Of a stretch of DNA of 64,000 bases, positions 44,320 to 54,340 are shown piece after piece; the stretch's first letter is position 1, and the number at the start of each line of letters is the position of its first letter. The DNA is from Culex pipiens pallens (Eukaryota > Arthropoda > Insecta > Diptera > Culicidae). The stretch lies in NCBI RefSeq assembly GCF_016801865.2, contig NC_068939.1:154262240-154326239 (forward strand), read 5' to 3'. Position numbers and translations under genes: made by a program. The notes beneath the pieces were generated by a model that searched no databases, had not been told where the DNA came from, and worked only from the letters and a program-made list of their open reading frames with translations.

Positions 44320-45676
44320 GGGTAATTCTCTACCAACTCACACGAAATCGGGAAAAGTTGCCCCGACCCCTCTTCGATTTGCGTAATACTTTGTTCTAAG
44401 AGGTATTTTTTGTCCCTGGTCACGAATCCGAGGTCCGTTTTTTTATATCTCGTGACGGAGGGGCGGTACGACCCCTTCCATTTTTGAACATTCAAAAAAA
44501 GAGGTGTTTTTCAATAATTTGCAGCCTGAAACGGTGATGAGATAGAAATTTGGTGTCAAAGGGACTTTTATGTAAAATTAGACGCCCAATTTGATGGCGT
44601 ACTCAGATTCCGAAAAAACGTATTTTTCATCGAAAAAAACACTAAAAAAGTTTTAAAAATTCTCCCATTTTCCGTTACTCGACTGTAAAAAATTTTGGAA
44701 CATGTCATTTTATGGAAAATTTAATGTACTTTTCGAATTTACATTGACCCAGAAGGGTCATTTTTTCATTTAGAACAAAATTTTTCATTTTAAAATTTCG
44801 TGTTTTTTTTTAACTTTGCAGGGTTATTTTTTTGAGTATAACAATGTTCTACAAAGTTGTAGAGCAGACAATTAAAAACATTTTGATATATAGACATAAG
44901 GGGTTTGCTTATAAACATCACGAGTTATCGCGATTTTACGAAAAAAAGTTTTGAAAAAGTTACTTTTTGCGTTTCTCTTTGTTTCGTCGTCCGTGTTTGT
45001 CGCGGGTGACCATGAACGGCCATGATCGATGACGACCAACTTTTTCAAAACTTTTTTTTCGTAAAATCGCGATAACTCGTGATGTTTATAAGCAAACCCC
45101 TTATGTCTATATATCAAAATGTTTGTAATTGTCTGCTCTACAACTTTGTAGAACATTGTTACACTCTAAAAAATAACCCTGCAAAGTTAGAAAAAACACG
45201 AAATTTTAAAATGAAAAATTTTGTTCTAAATGAAAAAATGACCCTTCTGGGTCAATGTAAATTCGAAAAGTACATTAAATTTCCCATAAAATGACATGTT
45301 CCAAAATTTTTTACAGTCGAGTAACGGAAAATGGGAGAATTTTTAAAACTTTTTTAGTGTTTTTTTTTTTTCGATGAAAAATACGTTTATTCGGAATTCT
45401 GAGTACGCCATCAAATCGGGCGTCTAATTTTACATAAAAGTCCCTTTGACACCAAATTTCTATCTCATCACCGTTTCAGGCTGCAAATTATTGAAAAACA
45501 CCTCTTTTTTCGCATGTTCAAAAATGGAAGGGGTCGTACCGCCCCTCCGTCACGAGATATCAAAAAACGGACCTCGGATTCGTGATCAGGGACAAAAGTT
45601 ACCCCTTAGGACAAAGTTTCACGCAAATCGAAGAGGGGTCGGGGCAACTGCTGTGTGAGTTGGCGGAGAATTACCC
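44320..45676. mobile_element. Foldback family 2, complete long copy
   Basis: The ends are GGGTAATTCTCTACC and GGAGAATTACCC, flanked by ATAA (44316-44319, 45677-45680). The arms of about 0.65 kb meet near 45020 around CCATGATCGATGACGACC. It is the longest family 2 copy here (1357 bp). No protein is encoded. Confidence 0.92.
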
Positions 45677-45799
45677 ATAATCAAATCACGAACAAAACAA
45701 ACAAAAATCGTTTTTTTTATTTTCTTACTTTAAACATCAAATTCGACTTCTGCGACCCCATTTTAGTTAAATTTGAATTGTTGATTGCCTGATGCCTGT

Positions 45800-46187
45800 G
45801 GAACCTTGGTGTAGGGGTAAGCGTGGTTGCCTCTCACCCAGTCGGCTTGGGTTCGATCCCAGACGGTCCCGGTGGCATTTTTCGAGACGAGATTTGTCTG
45901 ACCACGCCTTCCGTCGGACGGGGAAGTAAATGTTGGCCCCGGTCTAACCTAGGGGGTTAGTTCGTTAGCTGTATCCAGGTGTAGGGGTCGTCTCCCTGGG
46001 TCCTGCCTCGGTGGAGTCACTTGTAGGCAGTTGGACTCACAATCCAAAAGTGGTCAGTTCGAATCCCGGGGTGGGTGGAAGCTCTTAGGTGTAAAAAGAG
46101 GTTTGCAATTGCCTCAACAATCAAGCCTTCGGACACCTAGTTTCGAGTAGGAATCTCGCAATCGAGAACGCCGCCAAGGCTTTTTTT
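45800..46187 (+). mobile_element. SINE with two tRNA-like regions, second copy
   Basis: It matches 4324-4733 with the same two box B motifs and the same TTTCGAGTAGGAATCTCG 3' region. It ends in a T run. ATTGCCTG occurs just before it (45784-45791) and just after the T run (46188-46195), a probable target duplication. Confidence 0.85.
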
Positions 46188-46333
46188 ATTGCCTGTAAAA
46201 TTATAAAATGCATTTATTCTATATTTCATCATCGTCATTTTGGATTTAAAAATTCAAAATCACTTTAGAGTAGTTTAAAGGTTCTACTAAAGTTTGACAA
46301 TCAAAAAATAAGACAACGAAAATAGTAGTTTAT

Positions 46334-46450
46334 GCAACAAGTTGCAAAAAGAAGATTTTTTCAGCACGAGTCGTACATTTATCCGACGAGGTTTACCGAG
46401 TTGGATAAATACGACGAGTGCTAAAAAAATCAAGTTTTGCAACGAGTTGC
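46334..46450. mobile_element. 117-bp palindromic element
   Basis: GCAACAAGTTGCAAAA at the left returns inverted as TTTTGCAACGAGTTGC at the right, with the inner pair GGATAAAT/ATTTATCC. It can fold almost end to end. It is probably a MITE. Confidence 0.65.
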
Positions 46451-46749
46451 TTACAACAATTCCGAAAAACGCTTCTTGAATGGAATTTTATGTCAAACAT
46501 TCATGTGTTTAGTAAGTTCACCGTTCAAAACAAAACAATATTTAAAAATGTAACTTTTCGATAATAGTGTTGAAAAGTTAAACTTTACAGCACCCATTTC
46601 AGTGCTGAAAAGTAGAACTTTTCAGCATTGGTATTGAAAGGTATTAATTTTCCTTTCTGTTATTTTTGGTAGGGAAAAGTAGGCCGTTTCGTTTCTCCAG
46701 AAGGACAGGAAAAAATGACAGTATTACAGCGGAATTTCAAAAAAACATT

Positions 46750-46816
46750 TTTGTTCATGATTCGATTATCCGAAGTGAATTTTTGCCAAAGCCTTCGGAT
46801 AATCGAGTCTGGACTG
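46750..46816. mobile_element. GATTATCCGAAG MITE, right-end fragment
   Basis: The right terminus AATCGAGTCTGGACTG followed by TA is intact. I cannot find a matching left terminus upstream. Confidence 0.55.
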
Positions 46817-46819
46817 TAA

Positions 46820-49130
46820 TTGAAACTCCGGATAATCGAGGACTTCGAATTAACGAGCCCGGACCGGTCTCAGTAAAAACTGAGAAAATACTGAGTACGA
46901 AAAAAGATTGTTCAAGATTCAACAATTCAAAGTTCCCCCTAGAAATCTTAGACCCAGAAATGCCCTCCCGATTCCGAATTAATAAGACTCCATTCAATTT
47001 TGTGCAATCTTCAACAAATTACCCTGGACTGTTCCCTTACCACGTTGACTGGATGCCACCACGTACTCTGAGAAAAATATCTTCCCTTCTCCACAACCAA
47101 CCCAACCACCCTGTTCCGCAATTAACGAGCTTCTTGAGCCCCTTCTTGACGAAATGATTTCCAACAGAAAAAAAACGCTGAACTTGACCAGCCGGTCATT
47201 ATAAAGCAATAAATGCGATCAAAAAAGTGTCCAAATTTACCACGCTGCTGCCTTCGCCGCGCGCGCTCCCTGATTGATATATGGAGAGCAAAAACCAAAC
47301 AAAAGTCTCCACGACTTTAATCGTGGGAGAACCGGCCACCTATCCGAGAAAGGTGTCGCTTTGTGTTCCACCACTTCTTGCCCCCACGGTGTGACTCACT
47401 GGCGCTACTTGTAACAAGTGTGTGTTTCTGTAATATCTCACGCAAAAACAAACAATTTGCAGCAGTTTTGTCTGGCCGTTCCGGAAGTTGCGTCCAAGAA
47501 TGTCGTCGCCGAGACTGACGCAAAGTGCAGGACGGATATCGGTTTCGTGGAGGGATCCACACAACCGCACACACATACTATTTATGGCTTCCTTGCGGAT
47601 TGTGGACGTGTTTGCAGCTGTCTGCTACCAAGTTCAAGGACTTTCTAGTGGATCAGTGACGACAAGTGCAACGACGTTCTTGGACTGTTAATCCGCCCAG
47701 CGGGAAGGTTCTGGACTCGTCTACGTACCTGGAATGAAAAGGAGAGTTGAGAGCTAGATTAGTTGCGAGTTGATTTGAGATTCGCTGAAGCTAACAGCAT
47801 GCTGGTATTGCATAGAAAACGGAAATGTTCGATGTGTTATCGCAAGTTGAGACTTCCCCCGCGAGCTTCAATGGCAAGAAACAGTGACCCTTCTGTGCAA
47901 CTACAGCTCTACCCGCAGTCAATAGTAATCACATCTCTCTCGCTCTCGATAAGGGAGAACTGGTACAAACGCGTAGAATCGTCAACTCAGGGGGGACGAC
48001 CGCGCCATCATATGGCTTCGGTTTGTAATAATTGACCAACCGTAACCATCTGAGGGCTTCCACCGAGCGGACACAGGCCATCATCTGGACGTGACAGATG
48101 ACGCGCGCGCGCACTCTCGACAATTGACAATTCATTTCAAAATTAACGATCTAGAATTATGAACTGCGCTGCTGCGACAAAGTAATCAGGCGATGACTCA
48201 CGAGTGCAATCAACGGCGTTATCTTTTCAGGAAGCGCGTATAAACTGCAGTCGAAGCGAGGGGACAGAAAATAATTGGATTCTAATAACATAGTGTGTCT
48301 TCTTCCCCATCCACGCCCTACACAATTAACAGTCACCTCAATCAAAATCTGCACAAGTTATAAATCTCAATCGTCTAAATTGAAACATGCCAACGGAAGA
48401 ACGTAGAACCGGGCAGCGATAAGAAACGACGACCACGTTTTTGGCGCGACGTCGTCATTTACTTATCAGAACACGGCCGCATCGTGGTCAAGACCTATAA
48501 TGCTGACAAACATTGAGGGAAGAGAACGTTCTAGATAGGTTGAACAAACAGCAGTGGAAAAAGGGAAAACTATGATAGATTAGGGGCATTATGGGACAGC
48601 CCAGCTCTAATTGCATAAGCATAGGGCTAAGAGCTGACCAGCGGCAAGCCGGGTTTTACGGGGCTGATCGATCGGGATGGCACAGTGAGAATATTAACTG
48701 GATGTAAAAATAAATTTATTCACATTAAATACTTTAGTGAAATTTTCATAAAGTGTTCCCACACTTTTATACCCCAAAGTTTTTAGCACCAATATTTTTG
48801 TTACTCACATTTAAGCATCTTCAAAACTACGAGAATTGTCCAAATTATTGGTTATTCATCCCCTACAATTCACAGCAAAGTTTGACTCTTTTTACAATCA
48901 GAATGTTGCGGGATTGGGTCGGTAAGTTTGAAATTTTTTGAATAAGACACCACCTTCTTTGATTGCTGTACACCCTAAATTTTTATAATTCTCAAACTAG
49001 TGTCCATCTTATCTACATATTTCTACAATTCTGAAGAAATTTGAAAAAAACAACAAACATTTCAAAAGGGCGAAATTAAAGTGTAAAGCCTTTTTGAAAT
49101 GTATGCCGTTATTTTGAAATTCCGAAAACA

Positions 49131-49162
<32 letters not shown>

Positions 49163-49195
49163 AAGTTTCTGCTCGAACGAAAATCGAAAAGTTGT
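46820..49195. other. Unassigned DNA with GC-balanced core (47.2-48.7 kb)
   Basis: No protein family is recognised. A possible recursive splice site lies at 47728 on the minus strand. The frames at 47317-48135 overlap on both strands without recognisable domains. The AT dinucleotide run is at 49137-49159. Part of a dispersed repeat occurs at about 48790-48960, with relatives at 50.5 and 51.2 kb. Confidence 0.45.
47723..47756 (-). promoter_or_regulatory. Second candidate recursive splice site
   Basis: On the minus strand a pyrimidine-rich run (CTCTCAACTCTCCTTTTCATT) ends CCAG and is directly followed by GTACGTAG. The junction is between 47729 and 47728. The tract has more interruptions than at 15575. 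Confidence 0.3.
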
Positions 49196-49199
49196 TTAA

Positions 49200-49778
49200 C
49201 CTTAAATAATCCAACCCCGCCTCTAGGCGGGCTTCTATCTAAAATTCGCCAAACTTAATTTTTTTAAACAATTTTCGATCATTAAAAAGCATTGAAAATA
49301 AAAACTCATAAAATTTATGAAAATTTTAGGGTTGGAAGAGTGACTTGTTTTATGTGACTTTGCCAATGTTTGAAAAAATATTTTTTTTCTGAAGTAAATT
49401 TTGGCTGTATTTTTCACTAATACTTTTCATATAATATGTAAAAATAAGTATGCAGTATTTTTTTTATTGTACCAGACTTTTATGCCTTTAAGCATTTTAA
49501 ACAATTTAAATGATAATTGTTTTATTCTTGAGCAACAAATGTGAAAAACATGCAAAAAAAAAAAGAAAAAGTGGCTGTAAAAAAAATAAAAAAAAACTAA
49601 ATAGACAAAAGGTAATGATAGTAGGTGGTAGTATTAGAAAATTGAAATCAGAAACTAACATAAATGAAACAAGATAAATTCAAATAAAAATACTAAATAT
49701 GAAACAAGAAAAACATAAAGATTAGAACATTAGAACACATTAGAAGAAAAGTTTTTCGAAAAAAATTGGAAGTAATGG
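49200..49778. mobile_element. Degenerate relative of the TTAA element
   Basis: The left part, with CCAACCCCGCCTCTAGGCGG, matches the start of the 24358-26208 element. The right part, with AACAAGAAAAACATAAA, matches its end. TTAA borders both sides (49196-49199, 49779-49782) but the terminal repeats have decayed. Confidence 0.6.
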
Positions 49779-49782
49779 TTAA

Positions 49783-50396
49783 ATATTTATTTAAATTACA
49801 ATTAATCCATCTGAATTCTACAAATATTTCAAAAAATGTATATCCTCCTCTTATTTGCAGATTTTTAACTTGGCTAGAATTCTTCAATTCGAACCTGGCA
49901 ACCCTGAACATTATTTTAAAAATTTGAAAAAAACAACTTATTTATCGAAATAAATTACCAAAAATGATTCTAACTTTAAAACAGTGTGAGAATCAAACAT
50001 ACAATCAACTCTACATAAAAATGGTTTCTAGAAACCTTTTTGGAAACTTTTGAAAAATGACTTTTTCCAACAAAAAAATCTGTAATGCATAAGACCTATA
50101 AACGTAGGAAACCCTAGCGCATTGGATGTTTTGAAAAGGTAATCTTGAAATACACTATAATTTTATACTACCAAACCCAAATCTGGAGTTTTTTTAAATG
50201 GTCCAATAAACCAAATTTTCAGTTTTTGCTTTTTGGGTGTTTTTTAATACCCCTGACTCAAGGTGGTTCCAATAACACCCAAGAAGCAAAATCTGGAAGT
50301 TTGGTTTATTGGGCCTTTTAAAAAAAACTCCAGAAATTATCAACTGATAAAAGTCAGTTTTATAAATTCCACTCTGGATCCTTGTTTACAGTTCAG
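49783..50396. other. AT-rich unassigned DNA
   Basis: No gene is seen. An inverted pair around CCAAACCCAAATCTGGAG and CTGGAAGTTTGG (about 50170-50305) suggests another decayed foldback. Confidence 0.45.
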
Positions 50397-50398
50397 AG

Positions 50399-51095
50399 TC
50401 GATTATCCGAAGCCTCGATTATCCGAAGGTTTGTATGGGACTTCGTATAATCTAATCATGACCAAACTTTTTTTTATTTTAGTATCTAAAAAAACGGGAA
50501 CTATCGATATATATTTTATTCATCCCTCAATCTACTATTTCCATGAAGATTTACAACAAAATTTGTCAATTTTTACAATCAATTTATTTTAGGATTGGGA
50601 TCGTAAGTTCTACAATTTTGGAATAAGAAGACAACAACTTCATTTGTTTCTGTGTTCTGTGTAAAAAATTGTGTAAATTTGGAAGGTGTAATATTGCAAG
50701 GTTAAATATTACCTCTTTTATGATGTAATTTTATCTCCATTAAGACTGAAAAAGTGACATTACAGCAGAAAAGTGGTAAAATTACACATTTTCAGAAGTA
50801 GAATTTTTTCTTATTTTTTTTTCTTACTTTAAACATGACTTTCGAATTCTGTGACCCCATTTTAGTCAAATTCAAATGTTTGACTGCCTGTTAAATTAAA
50901 AAATGGATTTTTTTACTATTTCATCATCGCCATTTTGGCCGCCATCTCCGATTTGAAAATTTTAAATCACATTAGAGTCGTTTGAGGGTCATACGAAAGC
51001 TCAACAATCAAAAATAAAGCAACGAAAAAAAAATCTTGATTCGATTATCCGAAGTTTAATTTGGCCAAGGCCTTCGGCTAATCGAGTCTGGACTG
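50399..51095. mobile_element. 697-bp TA-flanked MITE, GATTATCCGAAG family
   Basis: The ends CAGTTCAGAGTCGATTATCC and CTAATCGAGTCTGGACTG are bordered by TA. The interior is AT-rich and non-coding and includes a segment of the dispersed repeat also found at about 48.8 kb. Confidence 0.75.
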
Positions 51096-51097
51096 TA

Positions 51098-51579
51098 GTT
51101 CTATTTGACACATAATTTCACTTTAACGGTGCACATCAACCAGTGCTTTTGCAACCAGATTTTAGTTGCAGACATTTTAGTATCTTAAAAAAAACTACGG
51201 GAACTATCGATATATTTTTTATTCATCCCCTAATCTACTATTTCCATAAAGATTTACAGCAAAGTTGTGTGTGAAGTGAGTAGAATTACACTTTCTTTTT
51301 TCTTCATGAAAGATGTACCCCTTCCCAGATATAATATTACCATAATTTTTTACTGTGTACCCTTAACCAATTTTTTTTTTTGACTTACTAGGCTATTTCT
51401 ACATATTTTACGATCCGTAAAGTTTTTGTGAAATTTGCTGTTTTCAAATTATGGTCCCTGAGTAAATTGTAAACTTTTAGCGTCAAAATTCACTAAGCAT
51501 AGTCATGTAGCATAGTCATGTAGCTCAAAATTTGACAGTCCACTGAAACATATCAAAATATGAAAAAAAAACCTAACTT
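51098..51579. other. AT-rich unassigned DNA
   Basis: It includes another copy of the ATTCATCCCCTAATCTACT dispersed repeat (about 51220-51270). No gene is visible. Confidence 0.5.
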
Positions 51580-51689
51580 AAACCACCTATGTGGTTGATG
51601 CCTTCCTCACTCTTTACTAACAATTGGCAATTCGATGGGATTGGACAAAATTTTTATCTAGTTTTTCTTAAGAACATCAATGAAAAATG

Positions 51690-52490
51690 AAGGGGTAGGC
51701 GTGGCTGAATGTTTACGCTGTTCGCTTTGTAAGCGGAAGGTTCTGGGTTCGATTCCCATCTGCTCCTATCGAGAAATTATGGAAAGAAGGAATTCTGAAC
51801 ACTTGAATATGAACGAAAAATGCATTAGTTCGCGGCGGGGTTCGATCCCCCGTCCTTTTTTGGGTCAGCAGACAAAAATACTAACCACCAGACCATCGAG
51901 GTTTAGTTTACTAGAGGAAATAAGAATGCTATAAGAATCCAAGAAACTTGATGGGAATCTGAGAACTATAGAACAGACAATGCAATATTAAATGCAAAGT
52001 TGAATTCAAGAACTTACTCGGCTGCATACTCGTTAGCTGAATATTGAACTTTCAACACGACCAGAATTCAACACAAAAAGCTTGGTGAACCGAATTGGAA
52101 AGCCTTCAAGATGAATCCAAGAACATACGAAGAATTAAGGACTATAAAATAGATTTGACCGGCCGCATCACTTACCACGGTGAATCCTGGCTTCACACCC
52201 GTCTTACTAACACCCTCAAACCTCACGTGATACTTTGTCGAAGACGCAGCCGATTTAGCGGTCTTCATCACTCAAGTATCGGACTAAAATTCCTATCCAC
52301 TTCCCCTGTCTTACCACTGGTCGTGGCCGGCGCTGTGATTGGCTAGCATGATAGGGACATTTGAAAGTTGCGAAGTGGTGATGATTGGTTCCTACTCTTC
52401 ATCTGTGGTCCACGGAGCAATTCTTGGAGGTCCTGGTCAATAACAGAGTAGCAACTACGGGTAGACACCAATGCTATGCTATGCTATGCT
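51690..52490 (+). mobile_element. tRNA-headed SINE with LINE-type tail
   Basis: A 19-bp duplication AGAACATCAATGAAAAATG (51671-51689) is matched with one change at 53350-53368, with its first five bases repeated at 52491-52495. Between them lie a tRNA-like head (51692-51766), a body and a 3' region (52140-52490) that matches the end of the LINE-like unit at 36180-36525. The tail is (ATGCT)n. The right duplication is split by a later hAT insertion. Confidence 0.75.
51692..51766 (+). other. tRNA-like SINE head, Thr(TGT)-like
   Basis: GGGGTAG pairs with CTGCTCC allowing G-T pairs. The anticodon loop TTTGTAA gives TGT, and box B GGTTCGATTCC is perfect. The D arm is irregular. Its place at the 5' end of a retroposed unit makes it a SINE promoter rather than a working tRNA gene. 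Confidence 0.65.
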
Positions 52491-52495
52491 AGAAC

Positions 52496-53346
52496 TAGGG
52501 CGTCCAATTTTCCCGGGTTTTGAAATTCCCGGGAAACGGGAAAAATATTTTTGGAATCCCGGGAATTCCCGGGATCCCGGGAAATTTTTGAAGCAGTAAT
52601 AAAATCTATGTTTTCATTATATTTGTTATGTTTTTCAAGCCTAAAATTACAGAATTAACTCAATACTGTTAATTGGTGATAATTTACACTTCAATCTTAA
52701 CAAGGACAGCAGTTTTTAAGATAGCTTAAAACACATTAAAATCGCTTTTTGATGTGCTTTGGAATTTGAATTAACCGCAATTTTATATATATTTCTTTTT
52801 TATTTATTTATATAACATGACTACAAAAGCTTAAACAATTACATTGAAACTGTCTAAAACAACAACACTTTAGATAACTTTAGAATTTTATGTTTTATAT
52901 TAAAACGTATTTTAAAAATTATCCCTAAGTCACTACCGCCAACTGGAGATAATCGGGACTGCAGTCTGAATAGATACAGGAGATTTTAGAGCAATAAATT
53001 TGGAAATCGGTTGTCTAATTGTTTTGTAATATTCCTGTTGTAACTAAAATCAATCAAAACAATCAGAACATTAAATAAATAAAATTCAACAGAAAATATT
53101 AAAAGCGCAAGGCGGATCTGTAAACTAAATTTTCATCAATTTTCCCTAACAAGCCAAATTAATGCTGATACATGCCGAATACAAATATGAATGCTTTAAA
53201 ATTCTTATCGAGTCTAAGTATTGAACTATTCATCTAATTTCGGGAATTCCCGGGACAAAATTTAAAAAATCCCGGGATTCGGGAATTCCCGGTTTTGGAA
53301 ACATCCCGGGATTTTTGTCCCGGGAATTCCCGGGATGGACGCACTA
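52496..53346. mobile_element. 851-bp hAT-type MITE with CCCGGG-rich ends
   Basis: The ends TAGGGCGTCCA and TGGACGCACTA are flanked by the 8-bp duplication GCTAGAAC (52488-52495, 53347-53354). Next to the ends lie clusters of TTCCCGGGA palindromes, the only GC-rich parts of an AT-rich element. No transposase is present. Confidence 0.9.
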
Positions 53347-53368
53347 GCTAGAACATTAATGAAAAATG

Positions 53369-53820
53369 CATAAATATCACTTAAGTGGCCATAACTTAAG
53401 ACAGGGATGTCAGATTCTCAATGTTTTGAATTTGTTGGAAAGGTCTTTCGATTGCCTAACCACGGTGGGTCGGATGATGGATCCGAACATAGCTAATACA
53501 TTACAAATACATTTAAGGGAGATCCGGCTTCGAAAAAGTGCATATGTGTATTAATTGCATAAATATCACTTAAGTGGCCATAACTTAAGACAGGGTTGCC
53601 AGATTCTTAATGTATTGGACTCTTTGGAAAAGTCTTTTAATTACCAAAATAACGATGGGTCGAATGAATGATCCGGATATAGTTTAAATACATTTAAGTT
53701 AGATCCGGCATCAAAAAACACATAAATATCATATAAGTGGCCATAACTTAAGACAGGGTTGCCAGATTCTCAATGTTTTGTACTCGTTAGAAAGGTCTTT
53801 TGATTACCTAACCAACGCTG
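53369..53820 (+). repeat. Three-copy tandem repeat, about 160-190 bp
   Basis: CATAAATATCA, then AAGTGGCCATAACTTAAGAC, then CAGATTCT recurs starting at about 53369, 53558 and 53721. The copies differ by small indels and substitutions, and the last one is cut short. Confidence 0.85.
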
Positions 53821-53869
53821 ATAACATAATGGTATTTGAGTCGATTTACGATCACTTATCTAACACCCG

Positions 53870-54095
53870 AAACGAAACTATTGGCACTACGCCCCCCGGG
53901 GCATGGCCTTCCTCTAACGTGGGATTTCTGCTCCAGCGCCTCTGACGAGACAGGAGAAACCGGGACCGACGTTTTACTTCACCATCCGATAGAAGCTCAG
54001 TGGATAAGGCGGGAATCGAACCCGCGTCTCATAGCATCATCGGGATCGGCAGCCGAAGCCGCTACCCCTGCGCCACGAGACCCACGACAACACCC
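53870..54095 (-). mobile_element. tRNA-derived SINE
   Basis: On the minus strand GTCTCGTGGCGCAGGGGTAG (box A) is followed by GGTTCGATTCCCGCC (box B). The long spacing could be a variable arm. The body then runs toward about 53870. The 106-codon plus-strand frame across it is not a gene. Confidence 0.6.
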
Positions 54096-54340
54096 GGTTA
54101 AATACAAAAACACACTTTTATACATAACTTTTGAACTACTTATCAAAACTTTATAAAAATCAATAGGTACGTATGGGACCCCAAACCAAATCGAACGCAA
54201 CTGGTTTGACCAAAATCAGTTCAGCCAGTGCTGAGAAAACTCAGCGAGAGTTTTGGTCACATACATACACACACACACAGACATTCTGAGAAAAGTTCAT
54301 TTTTAGAGCAGGATTATAGCCTTACCTCAGTGAGGAAGGC

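Larger units (their letters stand above)
51580..54340 (-). mobile_element. GCCTTCCTCAC-ended element expanded by nested insertions
   Basis: The termini GCCTTCCTCACT (about 51600) and AGTGAGGAAGGC (54329-54340) match the element at 13796-14320, here in opposite orientation. It contains a tRNA-headed SINE, a hAT MITE, a three-copy tandem repeat and a second tRNA-like SINE. Confidence 0.6.

Noticed and set aside
51835..51905. Second tRNA-like stretch with GGTTCGATCCC
   Set aside because: It has a box B on the plus strand but no convincing box A. It was left as part of the SINE body.
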